Below, one piece after another: positions 16,633-24,267 of a stretch of DNA of 64,000 bases. Under the pieces are notes generated by a model. It made no database searches, was not told the DNA's origin, and worked only from the letters and a program-made list of their open reading frames with translations. Origin of the DNA: Planotetraspora mira (GTDB lineage Bacteria > Actinomycetota > Actinomycetes > Streptosporangiales > Streptosporangiaceae); assembly GCF_016863275.1 (NCBI RefSeq), contig NZ_BOOO01000004.1, positions 186,001 through 250,000 of the forward strand, in the 5' to 3' direction. The stretch's first letter is position 1. Each line of letters begins with the position of its first letter. The position numbers and the translations under genes are program-made.

Positions 16633-18579
16633 ATGACCGCGGTCATTATGGGCCTCGTCGCCGTCGTGCTCTTGGTGCTCGTCGTCGTGGCTCTGGGCAT
16701 GCGCTCGATGAACCGCAGGGAGAGCGCTCTTTCTTCCGAGCGGTTAAAAGCGATGGCCGAGAACAAGGGGCCCAAGCCCCGCCGTCCCGCCGAGGAGACG
16801 TTCTTCGAGAGTTTTCCCCAGGGTTTCGACGCCTTCGAAGACCCCTCCGAGAAGGAGAAGGCCGCGCCCAAGCAGCGGCCCGCCGGCGGCCGTCCCGCGG
16901 CCAAGCCCGGAGGCCGGCAGGCGACGCGTCCCACGCAGCGCAGCGCGGGTAAGCAGCCCGCCGCTCCACGTGGCCGCCGCGGCGTCGACGAATGGGGCGA
17001 GTCCGACGACTACGACGACGAGTACTGGAGCCGCGTGCGCGCCGACGACGGCGGCTTCAGCGGGCCCGGTGCCCGGATGGCCACTCCCCGTCCTGTGGGC
17101 CGGCCCTCGGGCGCGCCGTCCGGCGACATGCCGCCGAACACGCAGCCGGCGGCCAAGCCCCGCGCGGCCGACCCCGACGCCGCGACCGTTCAGGCTCCGC
17201 TTCCGCAACGTGCCGGTTCCGACCGCCCGAGCAGCCGCAAGTCCTCACGGGTGACCCCGGCGTCGGCCGCCGCCGACCAGAAGACCGTGGCGTTCTCCGC
17301 GCCGACTCCCGACGTCCTGGGCGCTCTCGGAACACCCGCACCCGTCCGTCCGTCCGCGGACCCGTTCGACGTGAGTCCCGCCACAGGGGCCTTCGACGTG
17401 ATCCCGGCCGCCGGGGCGTTCGACGCGAGCCCGGCGACCGGATCGTTCGACGCGAGCCCCGCCACGGGGTCGTTCGACGCGAGCCCGGCGACCGGCATGT
17501 TCAGCCCGCCCCCGACAAGCGACTCCTTCACCCCTCCGCCCCGCCCGGCCGGCTCGGCCGCGGCCCGGTCCCCCAGGTCCGGCAGGTCCTCGCGGTCCGC
17601 CCGCCGTGCCGCGGCGGGTCCGGCCGACACCGGAGCCGGCCGCGCGAGCGGGTCGTTCGAGGCCCCCTTGGGCACCGGTCCGCTGGACGGCGGCTTCGAC
17701 GCGACGCCGTCGACGGCCCCCGCGCCCGGGTTGTACACCACCGGCACGGGCCCGTTCGACGCGGTGCTTCCCATGGCCGGGACGCCCGGGGCCCCTCCCG
17801 CCGATCCGCTGACGCCGTCCACGCCGCCCGCTCCCGGCACGGGGTCGTTCGACAGCTGGACGGCCTACGACGCGCCGCGCAGCACCGAGTCCTACGACCT
17901 GCCCCCCGGCTCCACCGGCCTGTTCACGACCGCGGACACGGGGCCTTCCTACACGGTGCCGCCGACCATGCCGCCGGCCGCACCGCCCGTCACCCCGATC
18001 CCCTCCTCCCCGACTCCCCCCGCCCCGGGCGAGAACTCCTGGCCGCCCGCCGCCTCGCCCGGCCCGGGCACCTCGCCGTCCTGGTCGGGTGTCCGTGACA
18101 TCCTCGACGACCCGGAGCCGCCCGCACGTGGCGGCACGACCTGGCCGGGCGTCGAGACCTACCAGCCGCCGGCCGCCCCGCCGCCGAGTTACCCCTCGTA
18201 CTCGAACGACCCGGGATACACCGCGGGCCCCCCGTCCTCCTCCTATGAGGTGAGCGCGGGGTGGGCCACGATCGACGACGCCGACTCCGCGGCCGGGCCC
18301 ACGGGCGCCCACACGGGCCCGGCTCGTACGGTGTCACCGTACGAGTCGGCGGGTTACGACGTCCCCTCAGGACAGAGCCCCTACGCCTACGACCAGCAAC
18401 AGGGCCAGGCCAACGGCAACGGCAACGGCCAGCAGTCGTGGCCGGAGCAGCAGAACACGGGCGGCAGCTGGCCGTCCTACGACGAGCTCTACGGGAACGC
18501 CCCGCAGTCGACGAGCGCGCGCAGGGGCAACCACCGTCAGCCGGAAGATGAGCCTGACTATCCCGACTATTACCGGTGA
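16633..18579 (+). CDS. Proline/serine-rich single-pass membrane protein of unknown function
   Basis: I do not recognise a family. The 648-aa product has one N-terminal membrane helix (residues 3-23, IMGLVAVVLLVLVVVALGM), a short charged region, then a very long disordered stretch rich in P, S, G, A and T. Residues 245-289 are five tandem nine-residue repeats of the type F-D-A-S-P-A-T-G-S; isolated F-D-A or G-S-F-D echoes continue to about residue 425. The C-terminal third is tyrosine/proline-rich, ends PDYPDYYR, and has a charged, Y-rich region that could be a protein-protein interaction surface. An envelope or division-site scaffold role is only a guess. ATG 16633 follows gaaggtgg. Confidence 0.75.
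   Translation: MTAVIMGLVAVVLLVLVVVALGMRSMNRRESALSSERLKAMAENKGPKPRRPAEETFFESFPQGFDAFEDPSEKEKAAPKQRPAGGRPAAKPGGRQATRPTQRSAGKQPAAPRGRRGVDEWGESDDYDDEYWSRVRADDGGFSGPGARMATPRPVGRPSGAPSGDMPPNTQPAAKPRAADPDAATVQAPLPQRAGSDRPSSRKSSRVTPASAAADQKTVAFSAPTPDVLGALGTPAPVRPSADPFDVSPATGAFDVIPAAGAFDASPATGSFDASPATGSFDASPATGMFSPPPTSDSFTPPPRPAGSAAARSPRSGRSSRSARRAAAGPADTGAGRASGSFEAPLGTGPLDGGFDATPSTAPAPGLYTTGTGPFDAVLPMAGTPGAPPADPLTPSTPPAPGTGSFDSWTAYDAPRSTESYDLPPGSTGLFTTADTGPSYTVPPTMPPAAPPVTPIPSSPTPPAPGENSWPPAASPGPGTSPSWSGVRDILDDPEPPARGGTTWPGVETYQPPAAPPPSYPSYSNDPGYTAGPPSSSYEVSAGWATIDDADSAAGPTGAHTGPARTVSPYESAGYDVPSGQSPYAYDQQQGQANGNGNGQQSWPEQQNTGGSWPSYDELYGNAPQSTSARRGNHRQPEDEPDYPDYYR
17365..17499 (+). repeat. 27-bp tandem repeat (five copies) in the membrane protein gene
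   Basis: Five in-frame 27-base units start at 17365, 17392, 17419, 17446 and 17473 and encode FDVSPATGA, FDVIPAAGA, FDASPATGS, FDASPATGS and FDASPATGM. The third and fourth copies encode identical peptides with near-identical DNA, which points to recent unequal exchange or slippage. Confidence 0.9.
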
Positions 18580-18631
18580 TTTTCCGCCGGCTTGCCTGAG
18601 GGGCGGGCGGCCCCTGTCATAGGGTCGCCCC

Positions 18632-20893
18632 ATGACACAGAGTAGTCAGGCGAGTCGCCAGCGTTACTGGAGGTCGGTACTCCAGCACGATGTGCCGGCT
18701 TCTCTCGTGGTGTTCCTCGTGGCGGTGCCCCTGTCCATGGGCATCGCCGTAGCCTCCGGAGCACCGATCGCGGCGGGCCTGGTGGCCGCCGTCGTGGGCG
18801 GCGTGGTCGCCGGCGCGCTGGGCGGATCGGTCGTCCAGGTCAGCGGCCCGGCGGCCGGGCTGTCGCTCGTCGTCGCCGAGCTCGTCCACACGTACGGCTG
18901 GCGCGCCACCTGCATGATCACGCTCCTCGCCGGGCTGCTCCAACTCCTCCTCGGCGCGTTCCGGGTGGCGAAGGCGGCGCTGGGCGTCTCCCCCGCGGTC
19001 GTCCACGGCATGCTCGCCGGAGTGGGCGTGGTGATCGCGCTCTCGCAGCTCCACATCGTGCTGGGCGGCAAGCCCCAGACTTCCGCGCTCGGGAACATCC
19101 TGGAGCTGCCGTCGCAGATCGTGAACAACCACAGCCACGCCGTCATGGTCGGCATCCTGACGATCGGGGTCCTGGTCGTCTGGGCACGGGTGCCCCGGCT
19201 CCGCATGGTGCCCGCACCCCTGGCGGCGCTGGTCATCGCCGCGATGACGGCGGCCGTGCTCGGCTGGGACCTGACGCGGGTCGACCTGTCCGGAGGCTTC
19301 TCCTCGCTGGAATCCCCGCTGCTGCCGCAGGGCGACTGGCACGCCATCGCGGGGGCGGTCCTGCTCGTCGCCCTCCTCGCCGGAGTGGAGTCGCTCCTCA
19401 CCTGCGTGGCCTCGAACCGGCAACACGACGGTCCGCGCGCCGACCTCGACAGGGAGCTCGCGGCGCAGGGCGTCGCCAACGTGGTGTCGGGCGCGCTCGG
19501 CGGCCTGCCGGTGTCCGGAGTGGTCGTGCGCACCACGACCAACGTCAGGGCCGGGGCACGCAGCCGCTGGTCGACCGTGCTCCACGGCCTGTGGGTGCTC
19601 CTGTTCACCGCCGCCTTCGCCTGGATGATCGCGCTCATCCCCCTCGAGGCCCTGGCGGCGCTGCTGCTGTTCATCGGCGTCCAGATGGTCAACCTCGGGC
19701 ATGCCCGCAACCTGCGGGGGCACCGCGAGATGCCCATCTACTTCGTGACGATGACCGGCGTCGTGGTCATCGGCCTCGCGGAGGGTGTCGCGCTCGGCCT
19801 CGGCCTGGCCGCGCTGCTCGCCCTGCGCCGCCTCGCCTGGATCTCCGTGGTGGTGCGGCAGGCGGGCGACCGCTGGCGGCTCGTCGTCACCGGGTCTCTC
19901 ACCTTCCTCGGCGTGCCCCGCCTGACCGAGTCCCTGGCGGCCATCCCGCCGGGCACGGCGGTGGAGCTCGACCTGAACCTCGACTTCATGGACCACGCCG
20001 CCTTCGAAACCCTCCACGCCTGGCGGCTGGAGCACGAGCGCGGCGGCGGCACGATCGACATCGACGAGATGCACGGCGAGTGGTACGCCGCGGCCGTCAG
20101 CGGCGCACGCATGCTGCCGGCCAGGACCCCGCCCAAGCACGAGCGCTTCTGGCTGCCCTGGGCCTACCGCCGGCGCGTCGTCGATTCCGCGCGCCAAAGC
20201 GACGGCCTGTGCGCCTACGACGAGATGTGCGAGACCGGACCCGGCCACGGACCTGACGACGAGCAGGCCACACCGGACCTGCTGGAGGGGACGCGGGAGT
20301 TCCACCGCAGGACCGCGCCGCTCGTCCGGCCGCTCCTGCACCGGATGGCCCGCAAGCAGACTCCCTCTCACCTGTTCATCACGTGCGCCGACTCGCGGGT
20401 CGTGCCCAACATCATCACCGCGAGCGGCCCGGGCGACCTGTTCACGGTGCGCAACATCGGCAACCTCGTGCCACGAGCCTCGAACACGCCGCCCGACGAC
20501 TCGGTCTCAGCGGCCGTCGAGTACGCCCTGAAGGTGCTCGAGGTGCAGACGATCACGGTGTGCGGCCACTCGGGATGCGGTGCGATGTCCGCCCTCCTCG
20601 GCGAGGCGCCCGACCTGCCCGCGCTGCGCAACTGGCTGCGACACGGCCGGCAGAGCCTGGCCCGGTTCGTGGCGTTCCCCGAGGAGGACGCCGACGCCGG
20701 CCCGCTCGACCGGCTGTGCCGGGTGAACGTGATCCAGCAGTTGGACAACCTGGAGAGCCACCCTCTCGTGGAGAACCTCGTGCGCGCGGGGAAGCTGGAG
20801 CTCACGGGGCTCTACTTCGACATCGCCGCCGCCCGCGTTCACGTGCTCGATCGGGAGCGCTTCTCGGCGGTTCCGGAGTTGCGCCGCGGCTGA
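18632..20893 (+). CDS. SulP anion transporter fused to beta-carbonic anhydrase
   Basis: A 753-aa fusion. Residues about 20-400 form the polytopic SulP carrier (QHDVPASLVVFLVAVPLSMG opens it, the family start). About 415-500 is a STAS-like domain, and about 545-745 a beta-class carbonic anhydrase with the zinc ligands Cys585 and Asp587 in ITCADSR and His646 and Cys649 in CGHSGCG. Such fusions are known and are taken to transport bicarbonate and interconvert it with CO2 at the membrane. All active-site residues I can check are present, so both halves should work. A single gene; ATG 18632 lies 52 bases after the preceding stop. Confidence 0.93.
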   Translation: MTQSSQASRQRYWRSVLQHDVPASLVVFLVAVPLSMGIAVASGAPIAAGLVAAVVGGVVAGALGGSVVQVSGPAAGLSLVVAELVHTYGWRATCMITLLAGLLQLLLGAFRVAKAALGVSPAVVHGMLAGVGVVIALSQLHIVLGGKPQTSALGNILELPSQIVNNHSHAVMVGILTIGVLVVWARVPRLRMVPAPLAALVIAAMTAAVLGWDLTRVDLSGGFSSLESPLLPQGDWHAIAGAVLLVALLAGVESLLTCVASNRQHDGPRADLDRELAAQGVANVVSGALGGLPVSGVVVRTTTNVRAGARSRWSTVLHGLWVLLFTAAFAWMIALIPLEALAALLLFIGVQMVNLGHARNLRGHREMPIYFVTMTGVVVIGLAEGVALGLGLAALLALRRLAWISVVVRQAGDRWRLVVTGSLTFLGVPRLTESLAAIPPGTAVELDLNLDFMDHAAFETLHAWRLEHERGGGTIDIDEMHGEWYAAAVSGARMLPARTPPKHERFWLPWAYRRRVVDSARQSDGLCAYDEMCETGPGHGPDDEQATPDLLEGTREFHRRTAPLVRPLLHRMARKQTPSHLFITCADSRVVPNIITASGPGDLFTVRNIGNLVPRASNTPPDDSVSAAVEYALKVLEVQTITVCGHSGCGAMSALLGEAPDLPALRNWLRHGRQSLARFVAFPEEDADAGPLDRLCRVNVIQQLDNLESHPLVENLVRAGKLELTGLYFDIAAARVHVLDRERFSAVPELRRG

Positions 20894-20978
20894 GCCGTCC
20901 GTCCGCTGTGAGCGGAGACCGTCCGCTGATCGTGAAACCACGACGACAAGGCCGCTCGGCATCGCTGAGGATGGGCGC

Positions 20979-21995
20979 ATGAGAGTTCTGATCATCGGCG
21001 GTTCGGTGTTCCTGGGCCGCGCGATCGTGGCGGAGGCGCTGTCCCAGGGCCACGAGGTCACGACGTTCAATCGGGGCGTGAGCGGACCCGGCCTGCCGGG
21101 CGTGCACGCCGTACACGGCGACAGGGAGGTCCCCGCGGACCTCGACCGGCTGGCCGGCGGGGGTGAGTGGGACGTCGCCATCGACGTCTGCGGCTACACG
21201 CCCGCGTCCGTCCGCGACGCGGTACAGCGGCTCTCCGGGCGCGTCGGCCACTACACGTTCATCTCCAGCATCTCGGCCTATCCGGACTTCCCGGGCAAGC
21301 CCGCGGTGGACGAGACCTTCCCGCGGCATGAGTGCCCGCCCGACGCCGACGCGGACTTCGGCGAGTACGGCGTGCTGAAGGCGGGCTGCGAACGGGCGGT
21401 CGAGGAGTACTTCGACGGGCCTTCGCTCATCGTCAACCCCGGCCTGATCATCGGGCCGTACGAGAACGTGGGCCGCCTGCCGTGGTGGCTCACGCGGATC
21501 TCCAAGGGCGGCCGGGTGCTCGCACCGGGAGATCCCGACCTGCCGATCCAGCTCATCGACGCCAGGGACATCGCCGCCTTCACCGTCGACCAGGCGGTGA
21601 AGGGCACCACGGGGCGGTTCCTCACCGGCGGCGTCCCCGCGAACGCGACCTTCGGCAGTTGGCTGGCCGACTGTGTGGAGGTCACCGGCTCCGACGCCGA
21701 ACTGGTGTGGGCCGACGACCGGTTCCTGCTCGACCACGAGGTGGCGCAGTGGACCGAGCTCCCCCTGTGGCTGGCCGAGGGCCCGGAGACCCCGGGCGGC
21801 TGGACGCACTCGTCGGCGAAGGCCCTGGCCGCGGGGCTGACCTGCCGTCCGGTCTCCGAAACCGTCGCGGACACCTGGGCCTGGTTGAAGAACGTCCCCG
21901 AAGGGGAGCGCAGCTTCGGCAACCGGATGTTGCGGCACGGCATCGCCCCGGAGAAGGAGGCCCGTATCCTGGCCGACTGGGACGCGCGCCCCTGA
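20979..21995 (+). CDS. NAD-dependent epimerase/dehydratase-like reductase
   Basis: A 338-aa extended short-chain dehydrogenase. The Rossmann motif is a variant, MRVLIIGGSVFLGRAIVAEA, where G-G-S-x-F-L-G replaces the common G-x-x-G-x-x-G. The usual S-Y-K triad is altered: SSISAYPDF supplies the Ser, and EYGVLKAGCE supplies a Y-x-x-x-K. The group is annotated as isoflavone-reductase- or UDP-glucose-4-epimerase-like proteins of unknown substrate. It follows the SulP gene by 85 bases and precedes the MazF-like gene by 25, with no overlap. Confidence 0.82.
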   Translation: MRVLIIGGSVFLGRAIVAEALSQGHEVTTFNRGVSGPGLPGVHAVHGDREVPADLDRLAGGGEWDVAIDVCGYTPASVRDAVQRLSGRVGHYTFISSISAYPDFPGKPAVDETFPRHECPPDADADFGEYGVLKAGCERAVEEYFDGPSLIVNPGLIIGPYENVGRLPWWLTRISKGGRVLAPGDPDLPIQLIDARDIAAFTVDQAVKGTTGRFLTGGVPANATFGSWLADCVEVTGSDAELVWADDRFLLDHEVAQWTELPLWLAEGPETPGGWTHSSAKALAAGLTCRPVSETVADTWAWLKNVPEGERSFGNRMLRHGIAPEKEARILADWDARP

Positions 21996-22020
21996 TCTTC
22001 AGCGTCGTAGGCTTGCCGGC

Positions 22021-22551
22021 ATGAACTGGTGGATCGCGGGTGTGGTCGTGCTCGCAGGAGTCGGTTTCGCGGTCGCGTGGCGCTTACGCGGCCCGGCCGC
22101 GAAGACGACGGCCGGGCGCCCGGCCGGTGCTCGGGCGTCCAGGCGTCCGGCGCCGAGGCAGCCGTCCCGGCGGCCTGCTGCCCGGCCGCGCGCCCGTCGC
22201 CCGCTCAGCCGGCCGGCCCGGACAGGCCCGCGGCCTGGTGAGATCTGGTGGGCGGACGTCCCGTTCGAGGACGGCCCCGGATCCAAGGTCCGGCCGTGCG
22301 TGGTTCTGCGGACCCACCGCGACGGCGCCGAGGTGCTGAAGATCACCAGCCAGGACCGGCGGCACCGTCACGATCACGTCGAGATCCCCACGCGGACCTG
22401 GGATCACGACGCCGACCACAACAGCTTCCTCGATCTCACCGGTCCGCTCCGGGTGAAGGCCGCCTCCTTCGACAACAGGGCCGGCACGCTCGACGCCGCC
22501 ATCTGGGGCAAGGTATGCGAGCTGTACCGGCTTCCGGCCGGAAGGGGCTGA
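22021..22551 (+). CDS. Membrane-tethered PemK/MazF-fold protein
   Basis: A 176-aa protein with one hydrophobic segment at residues 2-20 (NWWIAGVVVLAGVGFAVAW), a very basic, proline-rich linker (about 22-70, dominated by R, P and A) and a C-terminal MazF/PemK domain. The domain has PRPGEIWWADVPF and SKVRPCVVLRT, matching the G-x-I-x-x-x-x-x-P and R-P-x-x-V motifs of the endoribonuclease toxin fold. No antitoxin-like small gene is adjacent, so it need not be a toxin-antitoxin module. Related tethered forms occur in actinobacteria; their activity is unknown to me. Confidence 0.78.
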   Translation: MNWWIAGVVVLAGVGFAVAWRLRGPAAKTTAGRPAGARASRRPAPRQPSRRPAARPRARRPLSRPARTGPRPGEIWWADVPFEDGPGSKVRPCVVLRTHRDGAEVLKITSQDRRHRHDHVEIPTRTWDHDADHNSFLDLTGPLRVKAASFDNRAGTLDAAIWGKVCELYRLPAGRG

Positions 22552-22557
22552 GCGGGC

Positions 22558-23289
22558 TCAGGCACCGGCCTCCGGGAGGCGCGCCGCGATGCCGTCGAGC
22601 AGGCGCTCGAGCCCATAGGCGAACCGGTCCCCCACGTCGACGTAGTCCCGGCCGCCCTCCGTCAGCATCCTCGCGACCATGGGGTATCGGCCGCTCGCGA
22701 CGACGGACTGCAGGTAGGGGCCCTGCAGGGTCATCCACTCCATCAGGTCGAGGCCCGTACGGCGCAACGCCTCGGCCTCGGCCAACTCGCTCTCCACGAA
22801 TCCGTTGACGTAGGCGAAGACCGTGCCGATGACCGTCAGCATCTCGTTGAAGCTCAGACCGAGACCGTCGACCATGCGCAGTGCCGTGTCGAGCATCCGC
22901 ACCCGGTTGGGGCTCGGCTGCTGCCGGGTGCCCGACAACGGGGCGATCCACGGGTGGCGGAGCATGACCTGCCGGACCCGGTCGGCGAGCCCGCGCAGGT
23001 CGGCCCGCCAGTCACCGGACAGCACGAGGTCCGGCGGGATGTAGTCCGCCACGACGGCGTCGATCATCAGCTCGATGACGTCGTCCTTGCCCGAGACGTA
23101 CCGGTAGAGGGACATCGTCCCCGCCCCGATCTCGGTCGCGAGACGGCGCATGGAGATCGCGGCGAGCCCCTCCGAGTCGGCCACCTGGATGGCCGACTCC
23201 GTCAGCCTGACGCGGCTGAACGTCGGCCGCGGCCCCCGGGCAGGGTGCTCCGGCCTCATCCAGAGGTTCTCGTGACTCGTCATCCTCAC
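22558..23289 (-). CDS. TetR-family repressor (TetR class C-terminal domain)
   Basis: A 243-aa regulator with an N-terminal helix-turn-helix (about 28-75: AIQVADSEGLAAISMRRLAT, MSLYRYVSGKDDVIELM). Its ligand domain is of the tetracycline-repressor type (DWRADLRGLADRVRQVMLRH). The start is GTG 23289 or ATG 23283; the GTG has gagagac about 5 bases before it. It is divergent from the orphan atpB gene, and the shared 167-base region contains a perfect palindrome and a related half-site, so control of itself and of atpB is the simplest reading. The ligand is unknown. Confidence 0.88.
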   Translation of the reverse strand: MRMTSHENLWMRPEHPARGPRPTFSRVRLTESAIQVADSEGLAAISMRRLATEIGAGTMSLYRYVSGKDDVIELMIDAVVADYIPPDLVLSGDWRADLRGLADRVRQVMLRHPWIAPLSGTRQQPSPNRVRMLDTALRMVDGLGLSFNEMLTVIGTVFAYVNGFVESELAEAEALRRTGLDLMEWMTLQGPYLQSVVASGRYPMVARMLTEGGRDYVDVGDRFAYGLERLLDGIAARLPEAGA

Positions 23290-23374
23290 CGTCTCTCGCT
23301 GTGTCCGGACTGAACTGCTACCACATGTCGACGACCCGATGCGATGTCAACGATCCCTCCCGCCCAGATATTGC

Positions 23375-23431
23375 GTACGCCGTATCCAGTAAGTAATCTC
23401 GGCCACAGAAACCGAGTACGCCGTACTCGGT
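23375..23431. promoter_or_regulatory. Paired TetR-type operators between tetR and atpB
   Basis: At 23411-23431 the 9-base arms ACCGAGTAC and GTACTCGGT form a perfect inverted repeat with a 3-base centre. The ten-base core GTACGCCGTA recurs at 23375-23384, 41 bases upstream (about four helix turns), with weaker outer arms. Palindromes of this length and form are normal TetR-family operators. The right-hand site ends 24 bases before the atpB start codon, a position where binding would block transcription. Confidence 0.7.
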
Positions 23432-23455
23432 ATGACGCCTTGCGGGGGGACGCCG

Positions 23456-24247
23456 GTGAACGTGTCACTTGCCGCCGTGGACGAGTTCGAGGCGCCGGGA
23501 CTCGGCATCTTCGATTTCCCGCCGCTCTGGGACGGCGCGCCGTACTGGCTGAACAAGCCCGTCGTCATGGCCGGGGTCGGCGTGGTTCTGGTGTGCGCGC
23601 TCGCGTGGGGCGCCTTCGCCCGCCCGAAACTGGTGCCGCGCGGTCTGCAGAACGCCGGCGAGTACACCTACGAGTTCGTGCGCGACCAGATAGCGCGACC
23701 CTTCCTGGGCAAGGACGCCGAACGCTGGATGCCGTTGTTGCTGAGCATGTTCGCGCTGATCCTGCTGTGGAACTTCATGGGCGTCGTCCCCGGCATTCAG
23801 TTCCCGGTGAACTCGCACATCGAGTTTCCTGTGATCTTCGCTCTGGTGGTCTACGTGCTGAAGATCTATCTGGGCATCAGGCACCAGGGCCTCGGCGGCT
23901 ATTTCAAGAACATGATGTTCCCGCCCGGCCTGCCGAAGCCCCTCGCCATCGCGCTGTTCGCCCCGCTCGAACTGCTCTACAACTTCGTCACCGCGCCGTT
24001 CACCCATGCCGTACGGCTGTTCGCCAACATGTTCGCGGGGCATCTGCTGCTGGCGTTCTTCAGCGCGGTCGGCTTCTGGTTCCTGATCGCGCACCCGACG
24101 GTTCCGGGCGTGTCGATCGGCATTCTGAGCGTGGCGATGGCCGTCGCGATGACGGCCCTGGAGATCTTCATCCAGTTCCTCCAGGCGTTCCTGTTCACCA
24201 TGCTCGCCGCCATGTTCATCGGCGGCTCGCTGCACCCGGAGCACTAG
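23456..24247 (+). CDS. atpB: Orphan ATP synthase subunit a (F0 sector)
   Basis: A 263-aa F0 subunit a, the stator half of the proton channel. The essential arginine is Arg187 in HAVRLFANMFAGH, and the last helix has ALEIFIQFLQAFLFTML with Gln243 in the expected position. The N-terminus DEFEAPGLGIFDFPPLW and RPKLVPRGLQNAGEY are typical of actinobacterial AtpB. GTG 23456 is chosen because gggggga (23444-23450) sits 5 bases upstream; ATG 23432 would start inside the operator edge. No other atp gene is near; flanking genes are a TetR and an MFS exporter. It is likely a second, regulated copy. Confidence 0.88.
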   Translation: MNVSLAAVDEFEAPGLGIFDFPPLWDGAPYWLNKPVVMAGVGVVLVCALAWGAFARPKLVPRGLQNAGEYTYEFVRDQIARPFLGKDAERWMPLLLSMFALILLWNFMGVVPGIQFPVNSHIEFPVIFALVVYVLKIYLGIRHQGLGGYFKNMMFPPGLPKPLAIALFAPLELLYNFVTAPFTHAVRLFANMFAGHLLLAFFSAVGFWFLIAHPTVPGVSIGILSVAMAVAMTALEIFIQFLQAFLFTMLAAMFIGGSLHPEH

Positions 24248-24267
24248 CCTCTCCCGGCGGGACGTCG

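Noticed and set aside
22021-23289. MazF-like gene and TetR gene as a toxin-antitoxin pair
   Set aside because: The two genes converge, the TetR protein is a full-size ligand-type repressor, and the MazF-like protein is membrane-tethered.
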